A stretch of DNA of 64,000 nucleotides from Mycolicibacterium helvum. Its GTDB lineage: Bacteria; Actinomycetota; Actinomycetes; Mycobacteriales; Mycobacteriaceae. The notes under the pieces were generated by a model. That model did no database searches and was not told the DNA's origin. It saw only the letters and a list, made by a program, of their open reading frames with translations. The stretch lies in assembly GCF_010731895.1 (NCBI RefSeq), contig NZ_AP022596.1, forward strand, positions 5,642,001 to 5,706,000, read 5' to 3'. A program made the translations under genes and the position numbers. Shown piece by piece: positions 11,773 to 24,691 of the stretch (positions within the stretch are counted from its first letter, which is position 1; every line of letters starts with the position of its first letter).

Positions 11773-13124
11773 CCATCGTCTACACCCTGTTGAGCCTGCT
11801 GGCGATCGTCGTGCTGACGTTGGGCACGGCATTGTTCGTGGCCGCCGAGTTCTCGCTGACCGCCCTCGAACGCAGCACCGTCGACGCCAACGCCCGCACC
11901 GGCGACCGTAAGGACCACAACGTCGCGCGCGCCCACCGCACGCTGTCGTTCCAGCTGTCCGGTGCACAACTCGGCATCTCGATCACCACCCTGGCCACCG
12001 GCTACCTCGCCGAACCCGTCCTGGCGCGGCTGTTCGACCCGGTTCTGGACTTCCTGCACGTACCCGACAGTGCCGCGGCCGGGATCGCATTGGTGCTGGC
12101 CATCCTGATCGCCACCTCGCTGTCGATGGTGTTCGGCGAGCTGGTGCCCAAGAATCTGGCGGTGGCCCGCCCGGTCCCGACCGCGCGGGCGACGGCCGGA
12201 TTTCAGCTGATGTTCTCCACCCTGATGACCCCGGCCATCAAAGCCACCAACGGCACCGCCAACTGGATCCTGCGCCGGCTCGGCATCGAACCGGCCGAGG
12301 AGCTGCGTTCGGCGCGCTCCCCGGAGGAACTCGGCGCACTGGTTCGCAGTTCGGCCGCGCACGGTTCACTCGACGAGGCCACCGCAGCGCTGGTCAACCG
12401 GTCGCTGCAGTTCGGCTCGCGGATCGCCGAGGAGTTCATGACGCCGCGCACCGAGATCGAGGCGCTGGCGGCCGACGACACGGTCAGCGATCTGGTGACC
12501 GCCTCGGCCAGCACCGGTTTCTCCCGCTTCCCCGTCGTCAATGGCGATCTGGACGAGACCATCGGCATCGTGCACGTCAAGCAGGTGTTCGGTGTGCAGG
12601 CGGCACAGCGGTCGACCACCAAGCTGTTGACACTGGCGATCCCGGTGCCGACGGTCCCGTCGTCCCTCGACGGTGATGCGTTGATGTCTCAGCTGCGCGC
12701 CCACGGGTTACAGACCGCCATGGTGGTCGACGAATACGGCGGGACCGCAGGGATGGTCACCGTCGAGGATCTGATCGAGGAGATCGTCGGCGACGTCCGG
12801 GACGAGCATGACGACTCCACTCCCGATTTCCAGAAGTCCGGCCTGGGCTGGCGCGTGTCGGGTCTGCTGCGCATCGACGAAGTGGCCGAGGCGACGGGTT
12901 TCCGGGCACCTGAAGGCGAATACGAGACCATCGGCGGGTTGGTGCTGGAGAAGCTCGGTCACATTCCTCAGACCGGCGAATCGGTGGAACTGTCCGCGTT
13001 TGATCCCGACGGCCCGTTCGACGATCCGACCCGCTGGCGCGCCACCGTTGTCGCGATGGACGGCCGGCGCATCGACCAGTTGGTGCTGACCGAGCTGGTT
13101 CGCCCCAGCGACGGGGAGCGCTGA
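11769..13124 (+). CDS. CNNM/CorC-family membrane protein with CBS pair (Rv1842c-like)
   Basis: Hemolysin-C/CNNM family protein of 451 residues. Domain order: DUF21 transmembrane domain (about 1-190, hydrophobic helices near 1-25, 60-85, 95-125), a CBS pair (about 210-340) and a C-terminal CorC/HlyC transporter-associated domain (about 355-440, [13 protein letters not shown] to [14 protein letters not shown]). Family members are implicated in Mg2+ (or Co2+) transport and membrane adaptation; the old hemolysin name is not supported by function. Start GTG 11769 overlaps the small upstream ORF. Its stop overlaps the ATG of the next paralogue by 1 nt, so the pair is coupled. Confidence 0.9.
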   Translation: MTIVYTLLSLLAIVVLTLGTALFVAAEFSLTALERSTVDANARTGDRKDHNVARAHRTLSFQLSGAQLGISITTLATGYLAEPVLARLFDPVLDFLHVPDSAAAGIALVLAILIATSLSMVFGELVPKNLAVARPVPTARATAGFQLMFSTLMTPAIKATNGTANWILRRLGIEPAEELRSARSPEELGALVRSSAAHGSLDEATAALVNRSLQFGSRIAEEFMTPRTEIEALAADDTVSDLVTASASTGFSRFPVVNGDLDETIGIVHVKQVFGVQAAQRSTTKLLTLAIPVPTVPSSLDGDALMSQLRAHGLQTAMVVDEYGGTAGMVTVEDLIEEIVGDVRDEHDDSTPDFQKSGLGWRVSGLLRIDEVAEATGFRAPEGEYETIGGLVLEKLGHIPQTGESVELSAFDPDGPFDDPTRWRATVVAMDGRRIDQLVLTELVRPSDGER

Positions 13125-14179
13125 TGGGCGCCGACTTCCTGGGTGTCCTGCTGACGATCGCGCTGCTGGGCGCCAACGCGTTCTTCGTCGGCTCGGAGTT
13201 CGCGCTGATCTCCGCCCGCCGCGACCGGCTGGAAACCCTTGCCGAACAAGGCAAGCGGAGTGCGGTCACCGTGCTGCGAGCCGGTGAGCAGCTGTCACTG
13301 ATGCTGGCCGGCGCCCAGCTGGGCATCACGGTGTGCTCGATCCTGCTGGGCCGGGTCGGCGAGCCGGCCGTGGCCGGCCTGCTGGAGAAGCCCTTCGACC
13401 TGGTCGGGGTGCCCGACGCCGTGCTGCACACGGTGTCGTTCCTGGTGGCACTGGCCGTTGTGGTGACACTGCACGTCCTGCTCGGCGAAATGGTGCCCAA
13501 GAACATCGCGATCGCCGGCCCGGAGAAGACGGCGATGCTGCTGATGCCGGTCTACTTGGCGTACGTGCGGTTCGTCCGGCCGCTCATCGCCTTCTACAAC
13601 TGGGCGGCCAACACCACGCTGAAGGCCTTCGGTATCGAAGCCAAGGACGAGCTCGACGTCACCGTGTCCACCGTCGAGCTGGCGGAGATGATCGCCGAGT
13701 CCCGCTCCGAGGGCTTGTTGGATCCTGAGGAGCACATGCGGCTGACGCGTGCACTGCAGATCCGCAACCGCGTGGTCAACGATGTCGCGGTTCCGCTCAG
13801 CGAGATCCGCGCGATCCCGGTGGCCCGGCCTGGCTGCGGACCCACCGTCAGCGAGGTCGAGCAGGCGCTGCGCGAGACGGGCTACTCCCGATTCCCGGTC
13901 GTGGGTACCGACGACACGCTGATCGGTTACCTGCACATCAAGGACGTGCTCAGCCAGATCGACGGTCCCGATTCGGTGCTCGACATCTCGGTGGTGCGCC
14001 ACCTGCCCCGGGTGGCCGCCGACATGGCGCTGCCCGATGCCCTGTCGCAGCTGCGCCGCGACAACAGCCACCTGGCACTGGTCACCGGCGCTGACGGGTC
14101 AATCATCGCAATGGTCGCGCTGGAAGACCTGGTCGAGGACCTTGTCGGCACGGTGCGCGACGGGATGCACCGTGCCTGA
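13124..14179 (+). CDS. CNNM/CorC-family membrane protein, short paralogue (Rv1841c-like)
   Basis: Second DUF21/CBS protein, 351 residues: transmembrane DUF21 domain (about 1-185, with VTLHVLLGEMVPKNIAI typical of the family) and a CBS pair (about 205-340, GYLHIKDVL, ALVTGADGSIIAMVALEDLVEDLVG). It lacks the C-terminal CorC/HlyC domain of its upstream neighbour. The two may form a heteromeric transporter, with only one subunit carrying the regulatory tail. Start ATG 13124 overlaps the preceding stop. The 3' end overlaps the next gene by 8 nt. Confidence 0.89.
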   Translation: MGADFLGVLLTIALLGANAFFVGSEFALISARRDRLETLAEQGKRSAVTVLRAGEQLSLMLAGAQLGITVCSILLGRVGEPAVAGLLEKPFDLVGVPDAVLHTVSFLVALAVVVTLHVLLGEMVPKNIAIAGPEKTAMLLMPVYLAYVRFVRPLIAFYNWAANTTLKAFGIEAKDELDVTVSTVELAEMIAESRSEGLLDPEEHMRLTRALQIRNRVVNDVAVPLSEIRAIPVARPGCGPTVSEVEQALRETGYSRFPVVGTDDTLIGYLHIKDVLSQIDGPDSVLDISVVRHLPRVAADMALPDALSQLRRDNSHLALVTGADGSIIAMVALEDLVEDLVGTVRDGMHRA

Positions 14180-15095
14180 TGTGCTCGCCGAGCCCGACTG
14201 GATGGCCAGATCAGCCGCCCACCGGGCCCGGGTCGAGACCTTCGTCGGCCCGCGCGGCCGTCGGGCTGAGCGTGGTGAAGCCCACCCGGTGTGGGATTTC
14301 CTGTTCAGCTACTACAGCCTGCGTCCCCGCCAGCTGCGGGTGTGGCATCCCGGCTACGGCACCGCACTCGCGGGGCCCGCGGCCGACGAGTACCTCGGCC
14401 GTGCCGGCTACACGGCCAGTCCGGACGGCGTCACCATCAGCCCGGATTTTCTGAGCTCGCGACTACCCACTGTCGGATTCGTCGCCGATCTATTACGAGC
14501 CACCGAGGACCGCGCGCCACAATTCGGCTGCTTCGGGATGCACGAGTGGGCGATGGTCTACCGCACCGCCGCCGTTCGCCACGACCGCGTGCCGCTGCGG
14601 CTGGGCGCGGCCGGCACCGATGCGGTGGTCGAATCAATGCCCTTGCGTTGCACCCACTTCGACGCGTTCCGGTTCTTCACCGATGCGGCCGCCCCGCTTA
14701 ACCGCGGTGTGCCGACCCGAGCCGGCCAGCGCGACTGGGAACAGCCGGGCTGCCTGCACGCCAACATGGACCTCTACAAGTGGTGCTACAAGCTCGGCCC
14801 GCTGATCGAGTCGCAGCTGCTGGTGGACTGCCTGGAACTCGCTGCCGAAGCCCGCGAGCTCGATATGCGCGCCAGCCCCTACGATCTGACGCACCTGGGA
14901 TTTGAGCCGATCACCGTCGAGGAACCCGCCGGACGAGCCGAATACGTGCGCCGCCAAGGAGCCATCAGCGAGCGCGCGGCTCCCTTGCGCATGGCACTGC
15001 TGGCGTGGTGCGACCGGCTGCTGGCCTGTGACCGGCGTAACTGCGCCTACGACAGCTTGTCGGAGGGGTTCCTACCTGCGGGTAAGATGAATTGA
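14172..15095 (+). CDS. Conserved actinobacterial protein, often labelled 3-methyladenine DNA glycosylase
   Basis: 307-residue soluble protein from GTG 14172, overlapping the preceding gene by 8 nt. I recall actinobacterial proteins of this type ([22 protein letters not shown] near residues 38-58) being annotated as 3-methyladenine DNA glycosylase. I see none of the AlkA/Tag motifs (no HhH-GPD, no Tag zinc site), so that label is doubtful. Notable conserved-looking blocks are [22 protein letters not shown] and [17 protein letters not shown], rich in His, Cys and Trp. No signal peptide or membrane segment. Function unknown; probably co-transcribed with the CNNM pair. Confidence 0.6.
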   Translation: MPDVLAEPDWMARSAAHRARVETFVGPRGRRAERGEAHPVWDFLFSYYSLRPRQLRVWHPGYGTALAGPAADEYLGRAGYTASPDGVTISPDFLSSRLPTVGFVADLLRATEDRAPQFGCFGMHEWAMVYRTAAVRHDRVPLRLGAAGTDAVVESMPLRCTHFDAFRFFTDAAAPLNRGVPTRAGQRDWEQPGCLHANMDLYKWCYKLGPLIESQLLVDCLELAAEARELDMRASPYDLTHLGFEPITVEEPAGRAEYVRRQGAISERAAPLRMALLAWCDRLLACDRRNCAYDSLSEGFLPAGKMN

Positions 15096-15115
15096 TTTGT
15101 CGTGAGGGAGGACAG

Positions 15116-17308
15116 ATGACCGAACGCGTGTCCGTCGGCAACCTGCGTGTGGCGCAAGTGTTGTACGACTTCATCACCAACGAGGCGCTACCCGGCACCG
15201 GGATCGACCCCGACAGCTTCTGGTCTGGTGTGGACAAGGTCGTCGCCGACCTGACTCCGCAGAATCAGGACTTGCTCGCTCGCCGCGACGAACTGCAGGC
15301 CCAGATCGACAAGTGGCACCGGCAGCGGATCATCGGCGGTATCGACGCCGGCGAATACCAGCAGTTCCTGCGCGATATCGGGTACTTGCTGCCCGAGCCA
15401 GCGGACTTCACGATCACCACCTCCGGCGTCGATGACGAGATCACCACCACCGCTGGACCACAGCTGGTGGTCCCGATCCTCAACGCCCGCTTCGCGCTGA
15501 ACGCTGCGAACGCCCGCTGGGGCTCGCTGTACGACGCGCTCTACGGCACCGACGTCATCAGCACCGAGGGTGGCGCCGAACCGGGCGGCAGCTACAACAA
15601 AGTTCGCGGTGACAAGGTCATCGCGTACGCCCGCAACTTCCTCGACCAGGCGGTGCCACTGGCGGAAGGCTCCTGGGCCGACGCAACCGGAATCAGCGTC
15701 GCTGACGGCGCACTCGACATCGCCCTGGGCGACGGGAAAACCACCGGTCTGGCCAGCCCGGAGAAGTTCCTCGGTTACACCGGCGAACTCGGCTCCCCGG
15801 CGTGGTCGGTGCTGCTGGTCAACAACGGCCTGCACATCGAGGTCCTGATCGACCCAGAATCGCCGATCGGCAAGACCGATCGGGCCGGCATCAAGGACGT
15901 CGTGTTGGAGTCGGCGATCACCACGATCATGGACTTCGAGGACTCGGTGGCCGCCGTCGACGCCGAGGACAAGGTGCTGGGCTACCGCAACTGGCTCGGT
16001 CTGAACAGGGGCGATCTGGCCGAAGAGGTCAGCAAGGGCGGCAAGACGTTCACCCGGGTGCTCAACGACGACCGGACGTACAAGACTCCGGACGAAGGTG
16101 AAATCACTCTGCCCGGCCGCAGCCTGCTGTTCGTCCGGAATGTCGGGCACCTGATGACCAACGACGCGATTGTCTTCGATAAGGACGGAGCCGACGGCGC
16201 CGAAGTTTTCGAAGGCATCCAGGACGCCCTGTTCACCGGCCTGATCGCCACACACGGTCTCAAGGCGCAGGACGGCAGCCCCCGGCAGAACAGCCGGACC
16301 GGCTCGATCTACATCGTGAAGCCGAAGATGCACGGCCCCGATGAAGTTGCCTTCACTTGCGAACTGTTCAGCCGCGTCGAGGACGTGCTTGGCCTGCCGC
16401 AGAACACCATCAAGGTCGGCATCATGGACGAGGAGCGCCGCACTTCGGCCAACCTCAAGGCCTGCGTCAAGGCCGCCGCCAACCGGGTTGCGTTCATCAA
16501 CACCGGCTTCCTGGACCGCACCGGCGACGAGATCCACACCTCGATGGAAGCCGGCCCGATGATCCGCAAGGGTGCCATGAAGACCCAACCGTGGATCCTG
16601 GCCTACGAAGACCAGAACGTCGACGTCGGGCTGGCGACCGGGTTCTCCGGCCGGGCCCAGATCGGCAAGGGCATGTGGGCCATGACGGATCTGATGGCGC
16701 AGATGGTCGAGCAGAAGATCGGTCAGCCCAGGGCCGGTGCGACCACCGCGTGGGTGCCGTCCCCGACGGCGGCGACACTGCACGCCATGCACTACCACTA
16801 CGTCGACGTCAACGAGGTGCACAAGGAGCTCGCCGGCCAGACCCGCACGACCCTCGACGATCTGCTGACGATCCCGCTCGCACAGGAACTGGCCTGGTCG
16901 CCGGAAGAGATTCACGAAGAGGTCGACAACAACTGCCAGTCGATCCTCGGCTACGTGGTGCGCTGGATCGACGCCGGTGTCGGCTGCTCGAAAGTGCCCG
17001 ACATCCACGACGTTGCGCTGATGGAAGACCGTGCCACCCTGCGGATTTCCAGCCAGCTGCTGGCCAACTGGTTGCGCCACGGCGTCATTACCCCCGACGA
17101 TGTACGGGAGAGCCTGCGCCGGATGGCCGCGGTGGTCGACGAGCAGAACGCTTCCGATCCCGAATTCCGCCCGATGGCACCGGATCCCGAGGGCAGCATC
17201 GCCTTCCAGGCAGCTCAGGAGCTGATCCTGGCCGGCGCCGCGCAGCCCAACGGCTACACCGAGCCGATCCTGCATCGGCGGCGCAGGGAGTACAAGGCCA
17301 GCGCCTGA
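15116..17308 (+). CDS. glcB: Malate synthase G
   Basis: Cytosolic malate synthase (glyoxylate + acetyl-CoA to malate + CoA), completing the glyoxylate bypass and clearing glyoxylate. 730 residues from ATG 15116 with SD GGGAGGA; M. tuberculosis GlcB is similar in length. G-isoform features: [21 protein letters not shown]-terminus, barrel motifs [63 protein letters not shown], and the late [29 protein letters not shown] 24 nt upstream is rejected in favour of the ATG with the better ribosome site. Relevant to growth on fatty acids, acetate or sterols. Confidence 0.97.
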   Translation: MTERVSVGNLRVAQVLYDFITNEALPGTGIDPDSFWSGVDKVVADLTPQNQDLLARRDELQAQIDKWHRQRIIGGIDAGEYQQFLRDIGYLLPEPADFTITTSGVDDEITTTAGPQLVVPILNARFALNAANARWGSLYDALYGTDVISTEGGAEPGGSYNKVRGDKVIAYARNFLDQAVPLAEGSWADATGISVADGALDIALGDGKTTGLASPEKFLGYTGELGSPAWSVLLVNNGLHIEVLIDPESPIGKTDRAGIKDVVLESAITTIMDFEDSVAAVDAEDKVLGYRNWLGLNRGDLAEEVSKGGKTFTRVLNDDRTYKTPDEGEITLPGRSLLFVRNVGHLMTNDAIVFDKDGADGAEVFEGIQDALFTGLIATHGLKAQDGSPRQNSRTGSIYIVKPKMHGPDEVAFTCELFSRVEDVLGLPQNTIKVGIMDEERRTSANLKACVKAAANRVAFINTGFLDRTGDEIHTSMEAGPMIRKGAMKTQPWILAYEDQNVDVGLATGFSGRAQIGKGMWAMTDLMAQMVEQKIGQPRAGATTAWVPSPTAATLHAMHYHYVDVNEVHKELAGQTRTTLDDLLTIPLAQELAWSPEEIHEEVDNNCQSILGYVVRWIDAGVGCSKVPDIHDVALMEDRATLRISSQLLANWLRHGVITPDDVRESLRRMAAVVDEQNASDPEFRPMAPDPEGSIAFQAAQELILAGAAQPNGYTEPILHRRRREYKASA

Positions 17309-17361
17309 GAAGCAAGCCCGCACCGCACGACCGTTGAGACGAAAGAGGATCAAGCACCGCC

Positions 17362-19284
17362 ATGGGCAGGCACAGCAGACCCGGACCCGGGGAGTCTTTC
17401 GGTGAACCGGACGAGCCTGCCGAGGTACCCGAGAGTCCCACCGGCAGATTCGCCCGCCCGAGCGACGATGTCGCCGCCGCCGGTGACGGGGGTGCCGGTG
17501 ACGGCGGCTACGAGCCGTCACCACTGACCGACACCGCCCGTCGGCGAATTGCCGCATTCGAAGGCGGCCACCGTAGCGAGACCGGCCGCCGCGGGGTGAG
17601 CCTCGGTGTGATCGCCGCGTTGGTCACCGTGGTGGTGGTCGTCGGCGCGGTGATCCTCTGGCGGTTCTTCGGCGACGCGCTCTCGCACCGGTCGACCGAT
17701 GCCGCCGCGAAGTGCTTGGCCGGCGCTGTCAACGTCGGCGTGGTCGCCGATCCGTCGATCGCCGCCGACGTCGCCAAGTTCGCCGAGGGTTTCAACGCCG
17801 TCGTCACCCCGATCGGCGATCGCTGCGTGAAGATGGTGGTGACCGCGGCTGATTCAGATCGGGTCGTCGACGGATTCGTCTCCGACTGGCCCGGCGACCT
17901 CGGCGAACGTCCGGCGCTGTGGATACCCGCCAGTTCCATTGCCGAGGCACGGCTGCAGGCCACCGCCGGTAAGCAGGTGGTCAGCGACGCCCGCTCGCTG
18001 GTCAGCTCGCCGGTGGTCCTCGCGGTGCGCCCGCAGCTCAAAGAAGCGTTGGCTCAACAGGGTTGGGCGGCCTTGCCAGGCCTGCAGAACAACCCCGCGG
18101 CGCTGGACTCACTGAACCTGCCTGGCTGGGGTTCACTGCGGCTGGTGCTGCCGACTGTCGGCAATGCCGACGCCACCTACCTTGCCGCCGAGGCCGTCGC
18201 CGCGTCCTCGGCGCCGGCGAACGCGCCGGCCACCGCGGGCCTCGGTGCTGTCAACGCACTGCTGGCCGGTGCGCCCAAGCTGACCGACAACTCCGCCGAT
18301 GCGGCCTGGAAGGCTCTGTTGGGCGCAGGTGACGCAGCCGGCGCGCCGGTGCACGCCGTGGTGACCACCGAGCAGCAGCTGTTCGGCCGAGCGTCGGCAG
18401 CCGACGCCAAGAACAATGTCGCCGAATGGCTGCCCTCGGGCCCGGTCACGATCGCCGACTACCCCACCGTGCTGCTGTCCGGGACGTGGTTGTCCAGCGA
18501 GCAGGTCAGTGCCGCCAGCGAATTCGCCCGGTTCATGCGTAAGCCCGAGCAGCTGACCGCGCTGGCGAAGGCCGGTTTCCGGGCCGAAGGCACCACCCCG
18601 CCGGGCAACGACGTCGTCACCTTCCCCGAACTGGGGGCACCGGTGTCGGTTGGCGACGAATCGGAGCGCGCCACCCTGGCCGCGGCGGTGTCCAACCCGG
18701 CCACCGGATCAGCCACCACGATCATGCTGAACCAGGCGATGGGCGCCGACGAGGGCGGAAAGTCACGGCTGGCCAACGTGGTGGCCGCGCTGAACAACCG
18801 CATCGGCGCGCTGCCGTCGAACGCCGCGGTGGGACTGTGGACGTTCAACGGGGTCGAGGGCAAATCGTCGGTGCCGATGGGACCGCTTACCGATCAGGTC
18901 AACGGGCAGCCGCGCTCGGCGGCATTGACCGGCACGTTGGCCGGACTGGCACCGTCCGGCAGTGGCGCGGTGTCGTTCACCACGCTGCGCCTGGTGTACG
19001 GCGAAGCGCTGACCAACTTCCGTGACGGACAGTCCAATTCGATATTGGTGATCACCCAGGGCCCGCACAGCGACCAGACACTGGACGGTCCGGGTCTGGT
19101 GGCCTACGTCAAGTCGGCGGTCGACCCGGCCAAGCCGGTGGCGATCAACGTCATCGACTTCGGCGACGACTCCGACCGGGCGACGTGGGAGGCCGTAGCG
19201 CAGACGTCGGGCGGTTCGTATCAGAACATCGCCACGTCGGACTCGCCGGATTTGGCGACCGCGGTCACAACGATGCTTTCCTAA
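17362..19284 (+). CDS. Membrane-anchored solute-binding/vWA domain protein (Rv1836c-like)
   Basis: 640-residue protein with a charged, low-complexity cytoplasmic N-terminus (about 1-75), one membrane segment (about 81-103, GVIAALVTVVVVVGAVILW) and a large extracytoplasmic part. The first extracytoplasmic half (about 120-420) looks like a substrate-binding-protein fold. The C-terminal about 200 residues resemble a von Willebrand A domain (TIMLNQAMGADEGGKSRL, VGLWTFNG, SILVITQGPHSD), although the MIDAS DxSxS is not obvious; Met-Leu-Asn-Gln stands where Asp-x-Ser-x-Ser is expected. Follows glcB by 53 nt. Orthologue by context of Rv1836c, of unknown function. Its stop overlaps the lipZ stop by 4 nt. 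Confidence 0.8.
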   Translation: MGRHSRPGPGESFGEPDEPAEVPESPTGRFARPSDDVAAAGDGGAGDGGYEPSPLTDTARRRIAAFEGGHRSETGRRGVSLGVIAALVTVVVVVGAVILWRFFGDALSHRSTDAAAKCLAGAVNVGVVADPSIAADVAKFAEGFNAVVTPIGDRCVKMVVTAADSDRVVDGFVSDWPGDLGERPALWIPASSIAEARLQATAGKQVVSDARSLVSSPVVLAVRPQLKEALAQQGWAALPGLQNNPAALDSLNLPGWGSLRLVLPTVGNADATYLAAEAVAASSAPANAPATAGLGAVNALLAGAPKLTDNSADAAWKALLGAGDAAGAPVHAVVTTEQQLFGRASAADAKNNVAEWLPSGPVTIADYPTVLLSGTWLSSEQVSAASEFARFMRKPEQLTALAKAGFRAEGTTPPGNDVVTFPELGAPVSVGDESERATLAAAVSNPATGSATTIMLNQAMGADEGGKSRLANVVAALNNRIGALPSNAAVGLWTFNGVEGKSSVPMGPLTDQVNGQPRSAALTGTLAGLAPSGSGAVSFTTLRLVYGEALTNFRDGQSNSILVITQGPHSDQTLDGPGLVAYVKSAVDPAKPVAINVIDFGDDSDRATWEAVAQTSGGSYQNIATSDSPDLATAVTTMLS

Positions 19285-20108
19285 TCGAGGTCCAGTAACC
19301 GCTTTGCGCCGGCGGTGAACTCGTCGGGCACCTCGATCTGCGGGTAGTGGCCGATGCCGGGCAGTTCAATCACCTCGGCGGCGGGCCGCAGCTCCCGCAG
19401 GCCGGCCAGCACGTTGGTGGTGGCGACGGGATCGCCGGTGGCCCAGAGGAATCCCAGCGGCTTGTCCCAGTCGCGTACGGCTCCGTGCCAACGTGGCGCG
19501 AAGCGCACCCGCTCGTCGAGGTAGGCGCACAGCAGGTTGAGAATGCGATGGCCGTTGTCGCGAGCCAGCAGTGCCCACTGCGCCTGGGCCTCCCCGTCGG
19601 ACAGCGGGTGCGCGGGGCTGAACAGCTTGGCGAAACCGCGCAGGAAACCGCGTTCGTTGGTCAGCCTGGCGAGAACAGGGCCGAACGGGCCGCGCAGGAT
19701 CTTCTGGCTCGGCCGCAGGCTGGCTCGCTCGATGATGACGCTGCCGTTGGTGAGCACGGCCCGCTGGATCTCGAAGGGCAGCGTGCCTGAGACGTCGCGG
19801 GCCAGCAGTTCGGTGGCCACCGACGTGCCCATGTCGTGGGCGAGCAGCACCACCGGGCCGGGCGCGACGTCGGCGACCGCCTGCTGCACGATGTCAGCTT
19901 GCTCGAGCAGGCTGTAGCGGTGCGGCCGGGGCTTGTCGGACAGTCCGAAGCCCAGAAAGTCCAGGGTCAGCCAGGCCCGGTCACCGAGCCGGTCGACGAC
20001 GCCGCGGAAGTCGTAGGAGCTGGATGGAAAACCATGCAGCAGAAGGACAGCGGGGCCCCTTCCGGGCTGGGATCGCACGAATACCGACCCCGCGCTGGTG
20101 GACAGCAT
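19281..20108 (-). CDS. lipZ: Alpha/beta hydrolase (LipZ-like) with Asp nucleophile
   Basis: Alpha/beta-hydrolase fold protein of 275 residues, cytoplasmic. Oxyanion motif LLHGFPSSS, nucleophile elbow LLAHDMGTS with Asp rather than Ser (about residue 92), acid region FLWATGDPV and catalytic His in LPGIGHYPQ. An Asp nucleophile is the hallmark of epoxide hydrolases and haloalkane dehalogenases, so esterase/lipase activity implied by the gene name is unlikely. ATG 20108 is preferred because GAGGG lies 7 nt upstream; a GTG at 20150 would give 289 residues. It lies downstream of gcvB on the same strand, as lipZ lies near gcvB in M. tuberculosis. Confidence 0.82.
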   Translation of the reverse strand: MLSTSAGSVFVRSQPGRGPAVLLLHGFPSSSYDFRGVVDRLGDRAWLTLDFLGFGLSDKPRPHRYSLLEQADIVQQAVADVAPGPVVLLAHDMGTSVATELLARDVSGTLPFEIQRAVLTNGSVIIERASLRPSQKILRGPFGPVLARLTNERGFLRGFAKLFSPAHPLSDGEAQAQWALLARDNGHRILNLLCAYLDERVRFAPRWHGAVRDWDKPLGFLWATGDPVATTNVLAGLRELRPAAEVIELPGIGHYPQIEVPDEFTAGAKRLLDLD

Positions 20109-20162
20109 CCGCCCACCCTCTTGCCACTGGCGAACACTGGCAGGCAGCACAGGGTGACGCTA

Positions 20163-23009
<2,847 letters not shown>

Positions 23010-23045
23010 GGATGGGCTCCTGACTCGGGCGGACGCAGCCGTCAG

Positions 23046-23252
23046 CGGCGTCCTCTCCCTCTGTCGTCCACCCAAAACCGGGCGCCTGAGAGATTCGGCT
23101 TTGAGAGCCTTTCCCCATGGGCGGGCAACCGCGAGGTCACCGCTTTCCAGAGGCATCGTGGCCACGCGCGGTCCTGGGGCCTGAGAGGTTGACGGAGAGG
23201 TGTTGCTCCTTCGGCGTCCGTGACTGGCGGCCACGAAGCTCTCCCGCGCGAG
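23046..23252 (-). promoter_or_regulatory. Glycine riboswitch (gcvT RNA type), tandem-like
   Basis: The minus-strand leader of gcvB carries the conserved glycine-riboswitch elements in order: GGGAGAG near 23245, GCCGAAGGAGCAA near 23205, CTCTCAGGC near 23180, then a second set with GGGAAAGGCTCTCA near 23110, AATCTCTCAGGC near 23090 and ACAGAGGGAGAGG near 23055. The first set is complete. The second lacks an obvious GCCGAAGGAGCAA core, so the tandem partner appears abbreviated. The distance to the gcvB start is about 37 nt, leaving room for expression control by the 3' helix. Confidence 0.9.
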
Positions 23253-23270
23253 GGCGATACGCCGCTGATT

Positions 23271-23906
23271 CTAGCCGATCTTGCGGTCGCGGCTCTTACG
23301 CCGCGAGGCCAGCTCGTCTTCGGGCGAGGCGATCGATTCGCCGCCGTCGGCACGCTCGCCGGGGAAGTCCGCGATGGCACCGGAGAGTTCCCGCATCGCA
23401 CCACTGACCGCGATGCCGAACACACCCTGCCCACCCTGCAAAAGGTCGACAACTTCTTCGGCGGACGTGCACTCGTAGACCGTTGTGCCGTCCGAGAACA
23501 GCGTGATGTTGGCCAGGTCCTGCACGCCGCGCTGCCGCAGATGATCGACGGCGACCCGGATGTTGTGCAACGAGATGCCGGTGTCGAGTAGACGCTTGAC
23601 GATCTTGAGAACGAGGATGTCTTTGAACGAGTACAGCCGCTGGCTGCCGGACCCGGCCGCGCCGCGGATGGATGGCACCACCAGCGAGGTGCGGGCCCAG
23701 TAGTCCAACTGGCGGTAGGTGATTCCGGCGATCTGGCAGGCACTTGGGCCGCGGTAGCCGACGAGTTCGTCGGGCACCGAATCATCGGGGAACAGGCCTG
23801 GCTGCACTGACTCACCGACCGGTGCGCCGACGGCCGAATCCGCCTTGAAAGAACCAGACGTCGCGCCGGCAAGGTCCAACTGTCCCTGACGTGGCTGCTC
23901 GCCCAC
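23271..23906 (-). CDS. resR: MerR-family regulator ResR (Rv1830-like)
   Basis: MerR-type transcription factor of about 211 residues from GTG 23906 (SD GAGAGGAAG). Disordered N-terminus (about 1-55), then a MerR winged helix (about 60-130: [61 protein letters not shown]), and a C-terminal region with STAND-like [29 protein letters not shown]. Rv1830 in M. tuberculosis has been described as ResR, a regulator linked to cell growth/division and to recovery after antibiotics. Neighbours (Rv1829, Rv1828, garA) are in the conserved order. The gene directly precedes the gcvB riboswitch on the same strand. Confidence 0.9.
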   Translation of the reverse strand: MGEQPRQGQLDLAGATSGSFKADSAVGAPVGESVQPGLFPDDSVPDELVGYRGPSACQIAGITYRQLDYWARTSLVVPSIRGAAGSGSQRLYSFKDILVLKIVKRLLDTGISLHNIRVAVDHLRQRGVQDLANITLFSDGTTVYECTSAEEVVDLLQGGQGVFGIAVSGAMRELSGAIADFPGERADGGESIASPEDELASRRKSRDRKIG

Positions 23907-24148
23907 GATGCTTCCTCTCGCCGTTCGAACTCTTGCCCCGCTAACCGCTCCACCAACCGCGTAAGCCCAGCGTCCGAGTTCATCGAGCATACGCTTGTCG
24001 ACGGGCAGTCGCGCTCGTCGTCGTGATGAAAGTATGGCTGCCCTTGAGCGCGCTCCCCGGCATCCGTCGCGCGTGTCGAACCGCTACCGGCCAAGTGAGA
24101 CGCATCCGTGATCTTGGCGTTCACCAGCCATGGGGCCCGAATACCCGA

Positions 24149-24643
24149 TCAGGTCGCCTTGAAATCGTCCGGGGACACGCTGTCGAGAAACTCCTTGAAT
24201 TTCTCGACCTCGTCCTCGCGGACGGCACCGGTGGACTCCTCGTCGCTCTCGTCGGGAATCAGCAGCCCGGCCTCGGCCAGCACGGCCTCTTCCACATAGA
24301 TGGGCACCCCCATCCGCAGGGCGATCGCCACCGAGTCCGACGGGCGGGCCGAGACCTTGATATCGCGGTCGAAGATCAAATCGGCGTAGAAGGTACCTTC
24401 CCGTAAATCCACGATGCGCACTTCCTTGAGTGAATGCCCAAGTGCGCCAATGAGATCACGGATCAGGTCATGGGTGAGCGGCCGAGAATGCTCGACGCCC
24501 TGCTGTTCCAGCGCGATCGCGGTGGCTTCGGACTGGCCGATCCAGATGGGCAGGTAGCGGTCGCCGTTGGATTCCCGCAGCAGCAAAACCGGCTGGTTCT
24601 GGGGCTGCTCGACGCGGATGCCGACCACACGAACCTCACCCAT
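24149..24643 (-). CDS. Bifunctional nuclease-domain (DUF151) protein, Rv1829-like
   Basis: 164-residue soluble protein of the bifunctional nuclease/DUF151 family. Family blocks are MGEVRVVGIRVE, PVLLLRESNGDRYLPIWIGQSEATAIA, RPLTHDLIRDLI and DIKVSARPSDSVAIALRMGVPIYVEE, followed by an acidic tail. Plant and thermophile relatives have reported RNase/DNase activity; the role in mycobacteria is not established. It lies in the conserved resR-Rv1829-Rv1828-garA cluster, all on one strand, with 48 nt to the upstream MerR gene. A conserved 242-nt stretch without genes separates it from resR (23907-24148); nothing specific was seen there. Confidence 0.9.
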   Translation of the reverse strand: MGEVRVVGIRVEQPQNQPVLLLRESNGDRYLPIWIGQSEATAIALEQQGVEHSRPLTHDLIRDLIGALGHSLKEVRIVDLREGTFYADLIFDRDIKVSARPSDSVAIALRMGVPIYVEEAVLAEAGLLIPDESDEESTGAVREDEVEKFKEFLDSVSPDDFKAT

Positions 24644-24691
24644 ATGTGTCTGACCTCCGCGCTCCCGTTGCCATCAATCGGAGTCTAGTCC

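Noticed and set aside
15188..17557. 789-codon minus-strand open frame across glcB
   Set aside because: Shadow of glcB and its downstream neighbour; low-complexity composition and no domain pattern.
23010..23234. N-terminal extension of GcvB by 75 codons
   Set aside because: This stretch is the glycine riboswitch leader; the family N-terminus begins at GTG 23009.
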